A DNA stretch of 32,098 nt, taken from the NCBI RefSeq assembly GCF_000310185.1, contig NZ_AMXD01000033.1, positions 1-32,098 on the forward strand, in the 5' to 3' direction. Position 1 is the stretch's first letter. Each line of letters starts with the position of its first letter. A program made the position numbers and the translations under genes. Shown here piece by piece: positions 8,190-17,761 of the stretch. A model generated the notes under the pieces. That model saw nothing but the letters and a program-made list of their open reading frames with translations. It made no database searches and had not been told where the DNA came from. The stretch comes from Thauera aminoaromatica S2 (GTDB lineage: Bacteria; Pseudomonadota; Gammaproteobacteria; Burkholderiales; Rhodocyclaceae).

Positions 8190-9088
8190 GGCCCGGGGCG
8201 CCGTCCCTCGAGGCGGATCCAGCCTTCGTGCGCCGCGCCCACGTGCAGTGCGATGTGCGGTGCCCAGGCCTCCACGACCTGCGCGGCCTGGGTCTCGAGC
8301 ACGCCCGACAGCGCCACCCGGCCGCCCGGAGCGACCCGCGCCGAAATCGCCGGGGCGAGCACGCACAGCGGGTTGGTGAGGATGTTGGCGACGACCAGAT
8401 CGAAGGTGTCGCCGACCGGCACGGCAGAGTGCTGCAGGCGCACGGCCGCGTGGTTGCGCGCGGCGTTGTCGCGCGCGGCCTCGACCGCCTTCTCGTCGAT
8501 GTCGATGCCGAGCACCGCGCCGGCGCCGAGCTTGGCCGCGGCGATGCCGAGGATGCCCGAGCCGCAGCCGTAGTCGAGCACGCTGCAGCCGGGCGTGACC
8601 ACCTCGCACAGCCACTCCAGGCAGAGCCGGGTGGTGGGGTGGGAGCCGGTGCCGAAGGCCATGCCGGGGTCGAGCTCGATGTTGATCGCGTCGGCGTCGG
8701 GCGCCTCGTGCCAGGACGGCACGATCCACAGCCGGTCGGTGATGCGGATGGGATCGAACTGGCTCTGGGTGAGCTGCACCCAGTTCTGCTCGGCTACCGT
8801 CTCGGTGGAGAACGGGGGGACGGCGTCGAAACCCGCCGCGCGGGCGGCTTCGGCGAGCATCGCGCCGAGCTCGGCCGGATCGGCCGCACCGTCGAACAGC
8901 GCGATCACCCGGCTGTGGTCCCACAGCGCGGTGGGCAGATGGCCGGGCTCGCCGAACTGCGGGCGCTCCGCCTCGGTGCCGGCGTCGGCGTCCTCGATCG
9001 AGACAGAGAGCGCGCCGGCCTCCATCAGTGCGTCGGAGAGCGCCTCGGCCTTGTCGGCCTCGGCCTGCAGGGTCACCGAGATCCACAT
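8186..9088 (-). CDS. prmA: Ribosomal protein L11 methyltransferase
   Basis: PrmA trimethylates several amino groups of ribosomal protein L11 using S-adenosylmethionine. The 300-residue protein has the small N-terminal L11-recognition domain (1-60), the QNWVQ linker region (101-105), and a class I methyltransferase domain with [11 protein letters not shown] (143-153), the SAM-binding [11 protein letters not shown] (171-181) and the post-motif [10 protein letters not shown], where PrmA has the NxxxxPL-type catalytic loop. Length matches E. coli PrmA (293). It starts six bases after the accC stop and overlaps the DUF3426 start by four bases. Confidence 0.96.
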   Translation of the reverse strand: MWISVTLQAEADKAEALSDALMEAGALSVSIEDADAGTEAERPQFGEPGHLPTALWDHSRVIALFDGAADPAELGAMLAEAARAAGFDAVPPFSTETVAEQNWVQLTQSQFDPIRITDRLWIVPSWHEAPDADAINIELDPGMAFGTGSHPTTRLCLEWLCEVVTPGCSVLDYGCGSGILGIAAAKLGAGAVLGIDIDEKAVEAARDNAARNHAAVRLQHSAVPVGDTFDLVVANILTNPLCVLAPAISARVAPGGRVALSGVLETQAAQVVEAWAPHIALHVGAAHEGWIRLEGRRPGP

Positions 9089-9094
9089 CTCGTG

Positions 9095-10453
9095 TCAGTC
9101 CTGCACTTCGTTGCGGTGGGTGAGCTTGTGCTCGAGGTAATGGATGCTGGTGCAGCCCTCGTTGAAGCGCGGGTCGAGCATCAGGGTCTGGTGCAGCGGG
9201 ATGTTGGTCTTGATGCCCTCGACCATCATCTCGGAGAGCGCGATGCGCATGCGACGGATCGCCTGCTCGCGAGTGTCGCCGTATGCGATCAGCTTGCCGA
9301 TCATCGAGTCGTAGTGGGGCGGCACGGTGTAGCCGTTGTAAACGTGCGAATCGACCCGGATCCCCGGCCCACCTGGCGTATGCCAGTTGGTGATGCGACC
9401 GGGCGAGGGCGTGAACTTGAACGGATCCTCGGCGTTGATCCGGCACTCGATCGCGTGGCCGCGGAACTCGATGTCGCGCTGACGGAACCAGAGCTTCTCG
9501 CCGGCGGCGATGCGGATCTGCGCCTGCACGATGTCGATGCCGGTGATCAGTTCGGTCACCGGATGCTCCACCTGCACCCGCGTGTTCATCTCGATGAAGT
9601 AGAACTCGCCGTTCTCGTAGAGGAACTCGAAGGTGCCGGCGCCGCGGTAGCCGATCTTGCGGCAGGCTTCCGCGCAACGTTCGCCGACCTTGGCGATCGT
9701 CTTGCGGTCGATGCCGGGGGCCGGCGCTTCCTCGATCACCTTCTGGTGGCGGCGCTGCATGGAGCAGTCGCGTTCGCCGAGATAGACCGCGTTGCCGTGC
9801 TGGTCGGCAAGGATCTGGATCTCGACGTGGCGCGGATTCTCGAGGAACTTCTCCATGTATACGACGGGGTTGCCGAAGGCCGCCTGGGCCTCGGCGCGGG
9901 TGGTGGTGACGGCGTTGAGCAGCGCGGCCTCGGTGTGCACCACGCGCATGCCGCGCCCGCCGCCGCCGCCGGCGGCCTTGATGATCACCGGGTAGCCGAC
10001 CGCGCGTGCGATCTTGACGATCTCCTTCGGATCCTCGGGCAGTGCGCCGTCCGAACCCGGCACGCAGGGCACGCCGGCGGCCTTCATCGCATCCTTGGCA
10101 GAGACCTTGTCGCCCATCAGGCGGATGGTCTCGGGGCGTGGGCCGATGAAGACGAAGCCCGACTGCTCGACGCGCTCGCCGAAGTCGGCGTTCTCGGAGA
10201 GGAAGCCGTAGCCGGGGTGGATGGCCTCGGCGTCGGTGACCTCGGCGGCAGAGATGATGGCCGGCACGTTGAGGTAGCTCTGCGCAGAGGGCGGCGGGCC
10301 GATGCAAACGGACTCGTCGGCCAGTCGCACGTACTTGGCGTGGGTGTCGGCCTCGGAGTGGACCGCGACCGTCTTGATGCCGAGTTCGCGGCAGGCGCGC
10401 AGGATGCGCAGGGCGATTTCCCCGCGGTTGGCGATCAGGATCTTCTCGAACAT
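9095..10453 (-). CDS. accC: Biotin carboxylase subunit of acetyl-CoA carboxylase
   Basis: AccC carboxylates biotin on AccB with ATP and bicarbonate, the first half of malonyl-CoA formation. The 452-residue protein matches E. coli AccC in length and register: ANRGEIA at 8-14, K116 and K159 for ATP binding, the glycine-rich ATP-grasp loop AGGGGGRGM (161-169), EEAPAP, and [14 protein letters not shown] carrying the catalytic glutamates and arginine. It starts seven bases after the accB stop, so the two subunits are co-translated. The carboxyltransferase genes accA and accD are not in the window, as usual. Confidence 0.97.
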   Translation of the reverse strand: MFEKILIANRGEIALRILRACRELGIKTVAVHSEADTHAKYVRLADESVCIGPPPSAQSYLNVPAIISAAEVTDAEAIHPGYGFLSENADFGERVEQSGFVFIGPRPETIRLMGDKVSAKDAMKAAGVPCVPGSDGALPEDPKEIVKIARAVGYPVIIKAAGGGGGRGMRVVHTEAALLNAVTTTRAEAQAAFGNPVVYMEKFLENPRHVEIQILADQHGNAVYLGERDCSMQRRHQKVIEEAPAPGIDRKTIAKVGERCAEACRKIGYRGAGTFEFLYENGEFYFIEMNTRVQVEHPVTELITGIDIVQAQIRIAAGEKLWFRQRDIEFRGHAIECRINAEDPFKFTPSPGRITNWHTPGGPGIRVDSHVYNGYTVPPHYDSMIGKLIAYGDTREQAIRRMRIALSEMMVEGIKTNIPLHQTLMLDPRFNEGCTSIHYLEHKLTHRNEVQD

Positions 10454-10460
10454 GGCGGAC

Positions 10461-10913
<453 letters not shown>

Positions 10914-11358
10914 GGTGTTCTCCGGACGGGACCGCGATCGCCTCGACGGGCGCCACGATCGGGATGATTCAGTGTTCGGGTTTCGCGCACACGCCGAGGC
11001 CGCCGCGGTCGGGCGGCGGACTGGTGCGGAAACGTTTCGTGCTGAGGGGGCCGCGCGCGAACTCGCTCGGCCGGGATGGCTCGCCACCACGGGCGGAATG
11101 CGTGCAAGCGACCTCGTGAAGCACCGCCCCGTCATGCCGGGGGGCTGGCCCGAGCGCCCGGTGAAGATGGGTCGTCAAGCATTTTGAGCGCTTCATGGAT
11201 GCAAGTTTGCCGTAAATCGCGGCAAATTGTCCACTTTGGGTTGTGATCTGGACTTGCGTGGAGGGTGCCTGGGACCCGGCGCCGTGCGCGGATTCTGCGC
11301 TCGTGCGCCGTGGGCTGCAAGCCGAGGAGGGTGCCCGGCATGGCGGGGCAGGCAAACC
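10914..11358. other. Non-coding region upstream of accB
   Basis: No frame on either strand in these 445 bases looks like a real protein: the frames present are shadows with Arg/Ala/Pro-biased composition. The part nearest the nucleotidyltransferase-like gene is relatively AT-rich (11178-11250) and holds an inverted repeat (11206-11226), so the accBC promoter may lie there, leaving a leader of up to about 290 bases. I see no convincing -35/-10 pair and no aroQ gene, which often precedes accB in related bacteria. Confidence 0.5.
11206..11226. promoter_or_regulatory. Inverted repeat, possible operator upstream of accB
   Basis: TTTGCCG (11206-11212) and CGGCAAA (11220-11226) are perfect inverted 7-mers with a 7-base spacer, giving 14-bp centre spacing, in the AT-rich part of the accB upstream region. 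The geometry suits a dimeric repressor or a small hairpin. The binding protein is unknown. Confidence 0.35.
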
Positions 11359-11982
11359 TCAGGGAGCGTGCGACCCCGTGTCGCGTGTGCTCTCCACCGC
11401 CGCGGCGACCAGGGCCTCGACCTGGGCGAGGCGGGCGCGATCCTGGCCGCGGCGCGGGCTGCGCTCGGCGGCCGAGGGATAGATCGACACCTTCACCGGC
11501 ACGTCGTCCCAGTCGAAGCTGAGGATGGCCTCGGGCGTATGCGGTGCGGGGCGGCGCGGCTCGCGGTGCTCGTAGGCGAAGTCCTGGTTGAGGAAGAAGA
11601 TCTCGACGTCCTTGGTGCTCTCGGGGAAGAGTTCGATCTCGAGTTCCGAGTAGCGTCCGGCGGTGCCGTCGAGGGCTCCGCCGGTGAGGTAGGGGCGAAA
11701 GTCGGCGAGCAGGCGCATGACCTCGATCGCCGCGCTGCGCATCTCGAGCAGGCGCTGCGGCTGCTCCTCGTCCTGGTAGATCGCAAGCCAGGCGCGCAGC
11801 TCGGCCTCGACCTCGTTGTTGTTGGGCAGGGCGTCGGCGTCGGTGGCGCCGAGCTGTTTCGCAGCCTTGCGCTTGGCGAAGCCGAAGTCGCTGATGCCGT
11901 CCTCGGCCATCATGCGTGCGGCGAGCGCGGCGATCTCGCGCCGCAGGCCGCCGCTGCGTGATACGTGGGCGTGTGAGGGCAT
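11359..11982 (-). CDS. Nucleotidyltransferase-like protein of unknown function
   Basis: A 207-residue protein. The N-terminal half is helical and charged (GLRREIAALAARMMAEDG, then FAKRKAAKQLG). The centre has YLTGGALDGTAGRYSELEIELF (about 98-119), which looks like the nucleotidyltransferase-fold core hG[GS]...(D/E)h(D/E), with E113, E115 and E117 in place of the usual aspartates. The C-terminus has VEIFFLNQDFAYEH and ILSFDWDDVPVKVSIYP. A GTG at 12021 would lengthen it by 13 residues, but the ATG at 11982 is preferred because the upstream bases look like promoter. It is divergent from mpl by 83 bases. The assignment rests on motif pattern only; the substrate is unknown and the activity may be lost. 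Confidence 0.62.
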   Translation of the reverse strand: MPSHAHVSRSGGLRREIAALAARMMAEDGISDFGFAKRKAAKQLGATDADALPNNNEVEAELRAWLAIYQDEEQPQRLLEMRSAAIEVMRLLADFRPYLTGGALDGTAGRYSELEIELFPESTKDVEIFFLNQDFAYEHREPRRPAPHTPEAILSFDWDDVPVKVSIYPSAAERSPRRGQDRARLAQVEALVAAAVESTRDTGSHAP

Positions 11983-12009
11983 GGTGGGCCTCGGGTAGAA
12001 TGCGCGCCC

Positions 12010-12017
12010 ATTGTAAT
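12010..12017. promoter_or_regulatory. Overlapping divergent -10-like elements between the nucleotidyltransferase-like gene and mpl
   Basis: The plus strand reads TGTAAT at 12012-12017 (towards mpl) and the minus strand reads TACAAT at 12010-12015 (towards the opposite gene); each has five of six consensus bases. Neither has a clear -35 box. They sit in the only AT-rich spot of the 83-base divergent gap. Confidence 0.22.
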
Positions 12018-12065
12018 ACACCCCCGGTTGCGGCCGGATGAAGGCTTAGCGGAGCGCGAACCCCC

Positions 12066-13412
<1,347 letters not shown>

Positions 13413-13415
13413 GTC

Positions 13416-13460
13416 GCATCCCTGGAAGCGCGTTCGGAAGGACGCCGCCGCCAGGGATGC
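13416..13460. terminator. Inverted repeat between convergent mpl and dolP-like genes
   Basis: GCATCCCTGG (13416-13425) and CCAGGGATGC (13451-13460) are perfect 10-base inverted copies with a 25-base loop, filling most of the 61-base convergent gap. The location suits a bidirectional terminator or end-protecting hairpin. There is no T-tract on either side, so intrinsic termination is uncertain. Confidence 0.42.
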
Positions 13461-13473
13461 CGGTCGGGGGCGC

Positions 13474-14133
13474 TCAGTTACGGCGCGCGCCGGTCGGGTT
13501 GTCGAGGCGGCGGGCTTCCTCGTCGCTGATGTATTCGAACACCCGCACGACCTTGCGCACGCCTTGGCTGGTGCGCGCCACCTCGGCGGCGGCGTCGGCC
13601 TCGCTGCGGGGGACGATGCCGAGCAGGAAGACGACGTTGGCCTCGGTCACCACCTTGACGTTGTGGGCCGAGACGGCCCCGGAGTCGATCATGCGCGCCT
13701 TCACGTTGGAGGTGATCAAGGTGTCGTTGCCGCGCGCGGTGAGGCTGGAGTTGGGCGCGATGGCGACTTCGTTGATCACGCCGCGCACATTCTCGACGCC
13801 GGCCACGATGCCATCGAGCTGGCCGCGCACGGTCTCGTTGGGCGCTTCGCCGGTGAGCAGCACGTTGCGGTTGTAGGAGGTGACGTTGACATGCACGCTG
13901 TCGCCGAGGCGCTCGCGGATGCGCGCCGCCACCTTCCATTCGATCCCTTCGTCCTCGACATAGGTGCCGCTGGTGCGACGGTCGGAGACCATCGCCGCAC
14001 CCGCGCCGACACCGGTGGCGACGACCGGGAAGCAGCCCTGCAGCAAGGGCAGTGCGATGGCTGCGGAAAGGCCCAGGAGGAGGGCGCGCCGGCTGGACTT
14101 CGCCGGTCTGTCGGCGTGTTGGGGTCGGGTCAT
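13474..14133 (-). CDS. dolP: BON-domain lipoprotein, DolP (YraP)-like
   Basis: DolP is an outer-membrane lipoprotein that binds anionic phospholipid and supports outer-membrane integrity and division-site amidase regulation. This 219-residue protein has a signal peptide with lipobox LQGC (cysteine 34) and two BON domains, about residues 62-124 (ending in VENVRGVINEV) and 137-202 (with VFLLGIVPRSEAD). E. coli DolP is 191 residues with the same layout. The frame is open to 14175, but the ATG at 14133 overlaps the last base of the upstream stop (TGATG), which fixes the start and indicates coupling to the diaA-like gene. Order yraN-diaA-dolP matches E. coli, supporting orthology. Confidence 0.9.
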   Translation of the reverse strand: MTRPQHADRPAKSSRRALLLGLSAAIALPLLQGCFPVVATGVGAGAAMVSDRRTSGTYVEDEGIEWKVAARIRERLGDSVHVNVTSYNRNVLLTGEAPNETVRGQLDGIVAGVENVRGVINEVAIAPNSSLTARGNDTLITSNVKARMIDSGAVSAHNVKVVTEANVVFLLGIVPRSEADAAAEVARTSQGVRKVVRVFEYISDEEARRLDNPTGARRN

Positions 14134-14726
14134 CAGTCTTCCACTCCGAGTAAGAGGCAGTCGATACCGTCGCACAGGCAGTGCAGGATCAGCAAGTGGA
14201 TTTCCCGGATGCGGGCAATCCGCTCGGCGGGTGCGCAGAGCAGGATGTCGGCCGGGCCGAGCGTCTCGGCGGTGCGCCCGCCGCCGGCGCCGGTGAGGGC
14301 GATCACTCGCATGTCGCGCTCATGGGCGGCGCGGATGGCGTCGAGCACGCGCGCCGAATCGGGGTTGGCGGACAAGGTCAGCAGGATGTCGCCGGGCTGC
14401 CCGAAGGCGGCGATCTGACGGGCGAACAAGGCTTGGGTATCGGGGTCGCCGGCGATCGGGGCGAGGCTGGAGCTGTCGGCGCTCAGCGCCATCGCGGCGA
14501 GCGCCGGGCGTTCGAGCTCGAAGCCATTGACCAGCTGAGCGGCGAAACGGCGCGCGTCGCCGGCCGAACCGCTGCTGCCGCACACTAGCACCTTGCCGCT
14601 GTCGAGCAGGCTGGCGGTGATCAGCTCGACCGCGCCGGCGATCGGCGCGGCAAGCAGCTCGAGCGCCTCGAGCGAGGCGCGCATGTTGTCTTCGAACTGG
14701 TGCGAGATGCGGTCGATCAGGTTCAT
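14133..14726 (-). CDS. diaA: SIS-domain DnaA initiator-associating protein, DiaA-like
   Basis: DiaA is a tetrameric SIS-fold protein that binds DnaA and promotes initiation at oriC; it is a paralogue of phosphoheptose isomerase GmhA. The 197-residue protein (E. coli DiaA: 196) has CGSSGSAGDARRFAAQLVNGF (49-69) and the C-terminal REIHLLILHCLCDGID. At the positions where GmhA has zinc ligands or catalytic residues (its H61, E65, Q172) this protein has R60, Q64 and R174, keeping only the last histidine (H182). That argues against isomerase activity. The start at 14726 lies 44 bases after the yraN stop, and the stop overlaps the dolP start. Databases may label such proteins phosphoheptose isomerase. 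Confidence 0.82.
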   Translation of the reverse strand: MNLIDRISHQFEDNMRASLEALELLAAPIAGAVELITASLLDSGKVLVCGSSGSAGDARRFAAQLVNGFELERPALAAMALSADSSSLAPIAGDPDTQALFARQIAAFGQPGDILLTLSANPDSARVLDAIRAAHERDMRVIALTGAGGGRTAETLGPADILLCAPAERIARIREIHLLILHCLCDGIDCLLLGVED

Positions 14727-14770
14727 GCGGCAAGCGGCGTCTGCGGGGCGCCAGAGTCTAGCACGCGCTA

Positions 14771-15223
14771 TCAGCCGGCATCGAAGGCCCCCGGGAGCCA
14801 GATGATGCGCGCCGGGTCGAGCGCGTCGAGCAGCACCGCGTCGAAGCGGCAGGCTGCGTCGCGAAAGCGCCGCCCGGCGCCGCCCAGCCACCACTGCGCG
14901 GCGATCAGCACGCGGCGCTGCTTGGCCGCGGTGATGCTCTCGGCGGCGCCGCCGAAGCGGTTGTTGCGGCGCAGGCGCACCTCGACGAAGACGACGTGGC
15001 TGCGGTCGAGGCAGACCAGGTCGACCTCGCCGCCGCGGCAGCGCACGTTGCGCGCGATCACGCGCAGGCCGTGTGCGGCAAGGTGTTCGGCGGCGAGCGC
15101 CTCGGCAGCGGCGCCGCGCGCTTGCGCCGGCGTCGGGCGTGCGCCGATACTGTCCGCCCCCGCGTGCGCGCCCCGGGCGTCCTCGCCCGCGCTGCGCGTC
15201 CAGCCTCCGGATCTCCCGCCCAT
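14771..15223 (-). CDS. yraN: UPF0102 family protein YraN
   Basis: A 150-residue member of UPF0102, a family with a PD-(D/E)xK-like nuclease fold and no settled function. The core motifs are RNVRCRGGEVDLVCLD, where E and D occupy nuclease-like positions, followed by VVFVEVRLRRNNRFGGAAESI, TAAKQRRVLIAAQWWL and CRFDAVLLD. E. coli YraN is 131 residues; the extra N-terminus here is Gly/Arg/Ala-rich and not conserved. The ATG at 15223 is the only ordinary start codon ahead of the conserved domain, and it overlaps the start codon of rsmI on the other strand. Neighbours are those of the E. coli locus except that lpoA is absent. Confidence 0.87.
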   Translation of the reverse strand: MGGRSGGWTRSAGEDARGAHAGADSIGARPTPAQARGAAAEALAAEHLAAHGLRVIARNVRCRGGEVDLVCLDRSHVVFVEVRLRRNNRFGGAAESITAAKQRRVLIAAQWWLGGAGRRFRDAACRFDAVLLDALDPARIIWLPGAFDAG

Positions 15224-16109
15224 GACCGTCTCCGCTCCCTTGCCCGATCGTCCGCTCTCCAGTACGCCGTCATTGTATGTGGTGGCGACGCCGCTCGGGA
15301 ACCTGCATGACATCACGCTGCGCGCGCTCGCCGTGCTCGCCGCGGTGGACGTGGTCGCGGCCGAGGATACGCGCCACAGCCAGCGCCTGCTCGATGCGCA
15401 CGGTATCCGCGCGCGCATGCTCGCGGCGCACCAGCACAACGAGCACGAGGCCGCCGGGGTGATCGTCGCCGAGCTCGCTGCCGGCCGCCAGGTCGCGCTG
15501 ATCACCGACGCCGGCACGCCGGCGGTGTCGGACCCGGGCGCCCGCCTGGTCGCACGGGTGCGCGCCGCGGGGCATCCGGTGGTGCCGTTGCCCGGGCCGT
15601 GCGCGGCGGTGGCGGCCCTGTCGGTATCGGGCTTCGCCGAGGGGGGCTTCCGCTTCGTCGGTTTCCTGCCGGCGAAGGCCGGTGCGCGCGCGGCGGCGCT
15701 GCGCGAACTCGCCGACGAGCGCGCCGCGATGGTGTTCCACGAGGCGCCGCACCGCATCGTCGAGTGCGTCGCCGACATGGAGCAGGTCCTCGGTGGCGCA
15801 CGCGAGCTGCTGATCGCACGCGAGATGACCAAGCTCCACGAGCAGATCGTGCGCATGCCGCTGGCGCAGACCGCCGCCTGGTTCGCCGCCGACACCAACC
15901 GCCTGCGCGGCGAGTTCGTGCTTGTGGTGGAAGGCGCGCCGGCCGGCGAGGTGGTGGATGCGCGGGCGCGCCGGGTGCTCGATCTGCTGCTCGCCGAGCT
16001 GCCGGTGAAGGGGGCGGCGCGGCTTGCGGCCGAGATCACCGGGGCGCCGCGCAAGGCCTTGTACGCGCTCGCGCTCGAGCGCAAGGGCGAGGATTCGCCG
16101 CAGGCGTGA
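15222..16109 (+). CDS. rsmI: 16S rRNA (cytidine(1402)-2'-O)-methyltransferase
   Basis: RsmI methylates the ribose 2'-OH of C1402 in the 16S rRNA decoding centre. The 295-residue protein (E. coli 286) has the tetrapyrrole-methylase fold: LYVVATPLGNLHDITLRAL (about 18-36), AAEDTRHSQRLL, ALITDAGTPAVSDPGARLV, VPLPGPCAAVAALSVSG, GFLPAKAGAR, VFHEAPHRI, AREMTKLHEQI and GEFVLVVEG, then a C-terminal helix-rich tail ending in KALYALALERKGE. The chosen ATG at 15222 puts the first conserved strand at residue 18, as in E. coli. No Shine-Dalgarno is obvious, and the ATG shares two bases with the yraN ATG. The longer frame to 14700 lies over yraN and is rejected. Confidence 0.95.
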   Translation: MTVSAPLPDRPLSSTPSLYVVATPLGNLHDITLRALAVLAAVDVVAAEDTRHSQRLLDAHGIRARMLAAHQHNEHEAAGVIVAELAAGRQVALITDAGTPAVSDPGARLVARVRAAGHPVVPLPGPCAAVAALSVSGFAEGGFRFVGFLPAKAGARAAALRELADERAAMVFHEAPHRIVECVADMEQVLGGARELLIAREMTKLHEQIVRMPLAQTAAWFAADTNRLRGEFVLVVEGAPAGEVVDARARRVLDLLLAELPVKGAARLAAEITGAPRKALYALALERKGEDSPQA

Positions 16110-16151
16110 CGCATGCACGCCCGCGTCGGCCGTGCGCACCGCCGAAGCGCC

Positions 16152-16157
16152 TATAAT
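16152..16157 (+). promoter_or_regulatory. -10 element for pyrC
   Basis: TATAAT lies 26 bases before the pyrC ATG, followed by a strong GAGGAA ribosome-binding site (16171-16176). No -35 box is recognisable at the usual distance. Confidence 0.42.
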
Positions 16158-16183
16158 CGGTGGGTCACACGAGGAACGCCCCG

Positions 16184-17224
16184 ATGCAATCGATTACCCT
16201 GATCCGCCCCGACGACTGGCACCTGCATGTGCGCGACGACGCCGCGCTCGACGCGGTGGTGCCGCACACCGCCGCCCGCTTCGGCCGGGCGCTGATCATG
16301 CCCAACCTGAAGCCGCCGGTCACCACCACCGCGCAGGCGCTCGCCTACCGCGAGCGCATCCTCGCCGCGGCGCGCGGGTCGAGGTTCGAGCCGCTGATGA
16401 GCCTCTACCTCACCGACAACCTGTCGCCGGACGAGATCGACCGCGCCCGCGCGAGCGGCCACGTGGTCGCCTGCAAGCTCTATCCGGCGGGCGCGACCAC
16501 GAACTCCGACGCCGGCGTCACCGCGATCGACAAGATCTATGCGGTGCTCGAACGCATGGAGAAGCTCGGCATGGTGCTGTGCGTGCATGGCGAGGCCACC
16601 GGGGCGGAGGTTGACGTGTTCGACCGCGAGCGCGTCTTCGTCGAGCGCACGCTGTCGCCGCTGGTGCGGCGTTTCCCGGGGCTCAAGGTGGTGTTCGAGC
16701 ACATCACCACCGCGGAGGCGGCGCAGTTCGTGCGCGCAGCGGGCTCGCACGTGGCCGCCACGGTCACCGCCCACCACTTGCTGCTCAACCGCAACGCGAT
16801 CTTCGCCGGCGGCATCCGCCCGCACCACTACTGTCTGCCGGTCCTCAAGCGCGAGAGCCACCGCGAGGCGCTGATCGCCGCGGTCACCTCGGGCAACGCG
16901 CGCTTTTTCCTTGGCACCGACTCCGCGCCGCATGCGCGCAGCACCAAGGAAAACGCCTGCGGCTGCGCAGGCTGCTACACCGCGCACGCGGGCATCGAGC
17001 TCTACGCCGAGGTCTTCGACGCCGCCGGCGCGCTCGATCGCCTCGAGGCCTTCGCCAGCCTCAACGGCCCGGCCTTCTACGGCCTGGCGCCGAGCAGCGA
17101 CACCATCACGCTGCGGCGCGAGCCCTGGAGCGTGCCGGCGAGCTACCCCTACCTGGGCGAAGATCCGCTGGTGCCCTTGCGCGCCGGCGAGCAGGTGGGC
17201 TGGAAGCTGGTGGAAGGGGCCTGA
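16184..17224 (+). CDS. pyrC: Dihydroorotase (class II)
   Basis: PyrC cyclises carbamoyl-aspartate to dihydroorotate in pyrimidine synthesis. The 346-residue protein equals E. coli PyrC in size. It has the metal-binding [10 protein letters not shown] with H13 and H15, the carboxylated lysine in [15 protein letters not shown] (K98), further metal histidines in FEHITT and [25 protein letters not shown] for substrate binding, and the catalytic [15 protein letters not shown] seven bases before ATG 16184 is one of the best ribosome-binding sites in the window. The small lipoprotein gene starts one base after the stop. Confidence 0.97.
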   Translation: MQSITLIRPDDWHLHVRDDAALDAVVPHTAARFGRALIMPNLKPPVTTTAQALAYRERILAAARGSRFEPLMSLYLTDNLSPDEIDRARASGHVVACKLYPAGATTNSDAGVTAIDKIYAVLERMEKLGMVLCVHGEATGAEVDVFDRERVFVERTLSPLVRRFPGLKVVFEHITTAEAAQFVRAAGSHVAATVTAHHLLLNRNAIFAGGIRPHHYCLPVLKRESHREALIAAVTSGNARFFLGTDSAPHARSTKENACGCAGCYTAHAGIELYAEVFDAAGALDRLEAFASLNGPAFYGLAPSSDTITLRREPWSVPASYPYLGEDPLVPLRAGEQVGWKLVEGA

Positions 17225-17225
17225 G

Positions 17226-17729
17226 ATGGGTGTCCGCATGCTTGAGACGGGCGCCCGGGATGCGGGCGCGCCCATGTCGATCCGGCGCGGCGTCCGCGGC
17301 GGCGCCGGGCGCGCGCTGCGCCGCGGTCTCGCTGCCGTCGGTCTGCTCGCCGTGCTGGCGGGTTGCGAGAACAGCGCCACCGCCTACATGATCGACGGCA
17401 ACCAGCACGCGCTGATCCTGGTGCGCGAGCAGAAGTTCTTCTGGGATGACGAGTTGCGTCAGGCGATGGTGGTGTCGCGCCTGCCCGCCTGTCAGAAGCG
17501 CATCCGCATCCATCCGGGCTCGGCGACCCTCGTCGAGATGAAGATCTACGCCGCCGGAGACGGCCTGTGGGCGCTGCACCAGGGCGCGCGTTGGTATCTC
17601 GCCGGTACCGAGGAGTGCCGCGTGCAGGACTGGGACAATCCGGGTGACCGCCCGCCCGGAGCCCTCGTCGGCAGCTTCGTCCTCAAGGACGGCGCGCCCG
17701 CCTTCGTACCCGCGCCCGCCGCCAAATAA
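17226..17729 (+). CDS. Hypothetical lipoprotein downstream of pyrC
   Basis: I do not recognise a family. From ATG 17226 the protein has 167 residues: an Arg-rich N-region, a hydrophobic stretch LAAVGLLAVLAGC with lipobox LAGC (cysteine 47), then a soluble part with HALILVREQKFFWDDE, two further cysteines in RLPACQKR and TEECRVQDWDN, and a Pro/Ala tail. An in-frame ATG at 17274 would give a more normal signal peptide (cysteine 31), but the GGAAGGGG just before 17226 and the one-base gap to pyrC favour the upstream start for ribosome loading. It is probably co-transcribed with pyrC and exported; the two cysteines could form a disulphide. Confidence 0.72.
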   Translation: MGVRMLETGARDAGAPMSIRRGVRGGAGRALRRGLAAVGLLAVLAGCENSATAYMIDGNQHALILVREQKFFWDDELRQAMVVSRLPACQKRIRIHPGSATLVEMKIYAAGDGLWALHQGARWYLAGTEECRVQDWDNPGDRPPGALVGSFVLKDGAPAFVPAPAAK

Positions 17730-17755
17730 GCCGGGCGACGCCCTGCCGGCACGCG

Positions 17756-17761
17756 TATAAT
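17756..17761 (+). promoter_or_regulatory. -10 element for rnpB
   Basis: A consensus TATAAT ends seven bases before the first base of the RNase P RNA P1 helix (17769), exactly where a -10 box should be for a stable RNA. No good -35 is visible. The surrounding CGTATAATCCGG is identical to that upstream of the PfkB kinase. Confidence 0.58.

Noticed and set aside
6993-10307. A 1,104-codon open frame on the minus strand spanning the DUF3426, prmA and accC genes
   Set aside because: Only its last 398 codons (the DUF3426 protein) make sense; the rest is an Arg/Gly/His-rich shadow of prmA and accC, which are intact in other frames. It is not a fusion.
14133-14726. Phosphoheptose isomerase GmhA
   Set aside because: Metal-site residues are replaced (R60, Q64, R174) and the neighbours are those of diaA, so a DiaA-like role is more likely.
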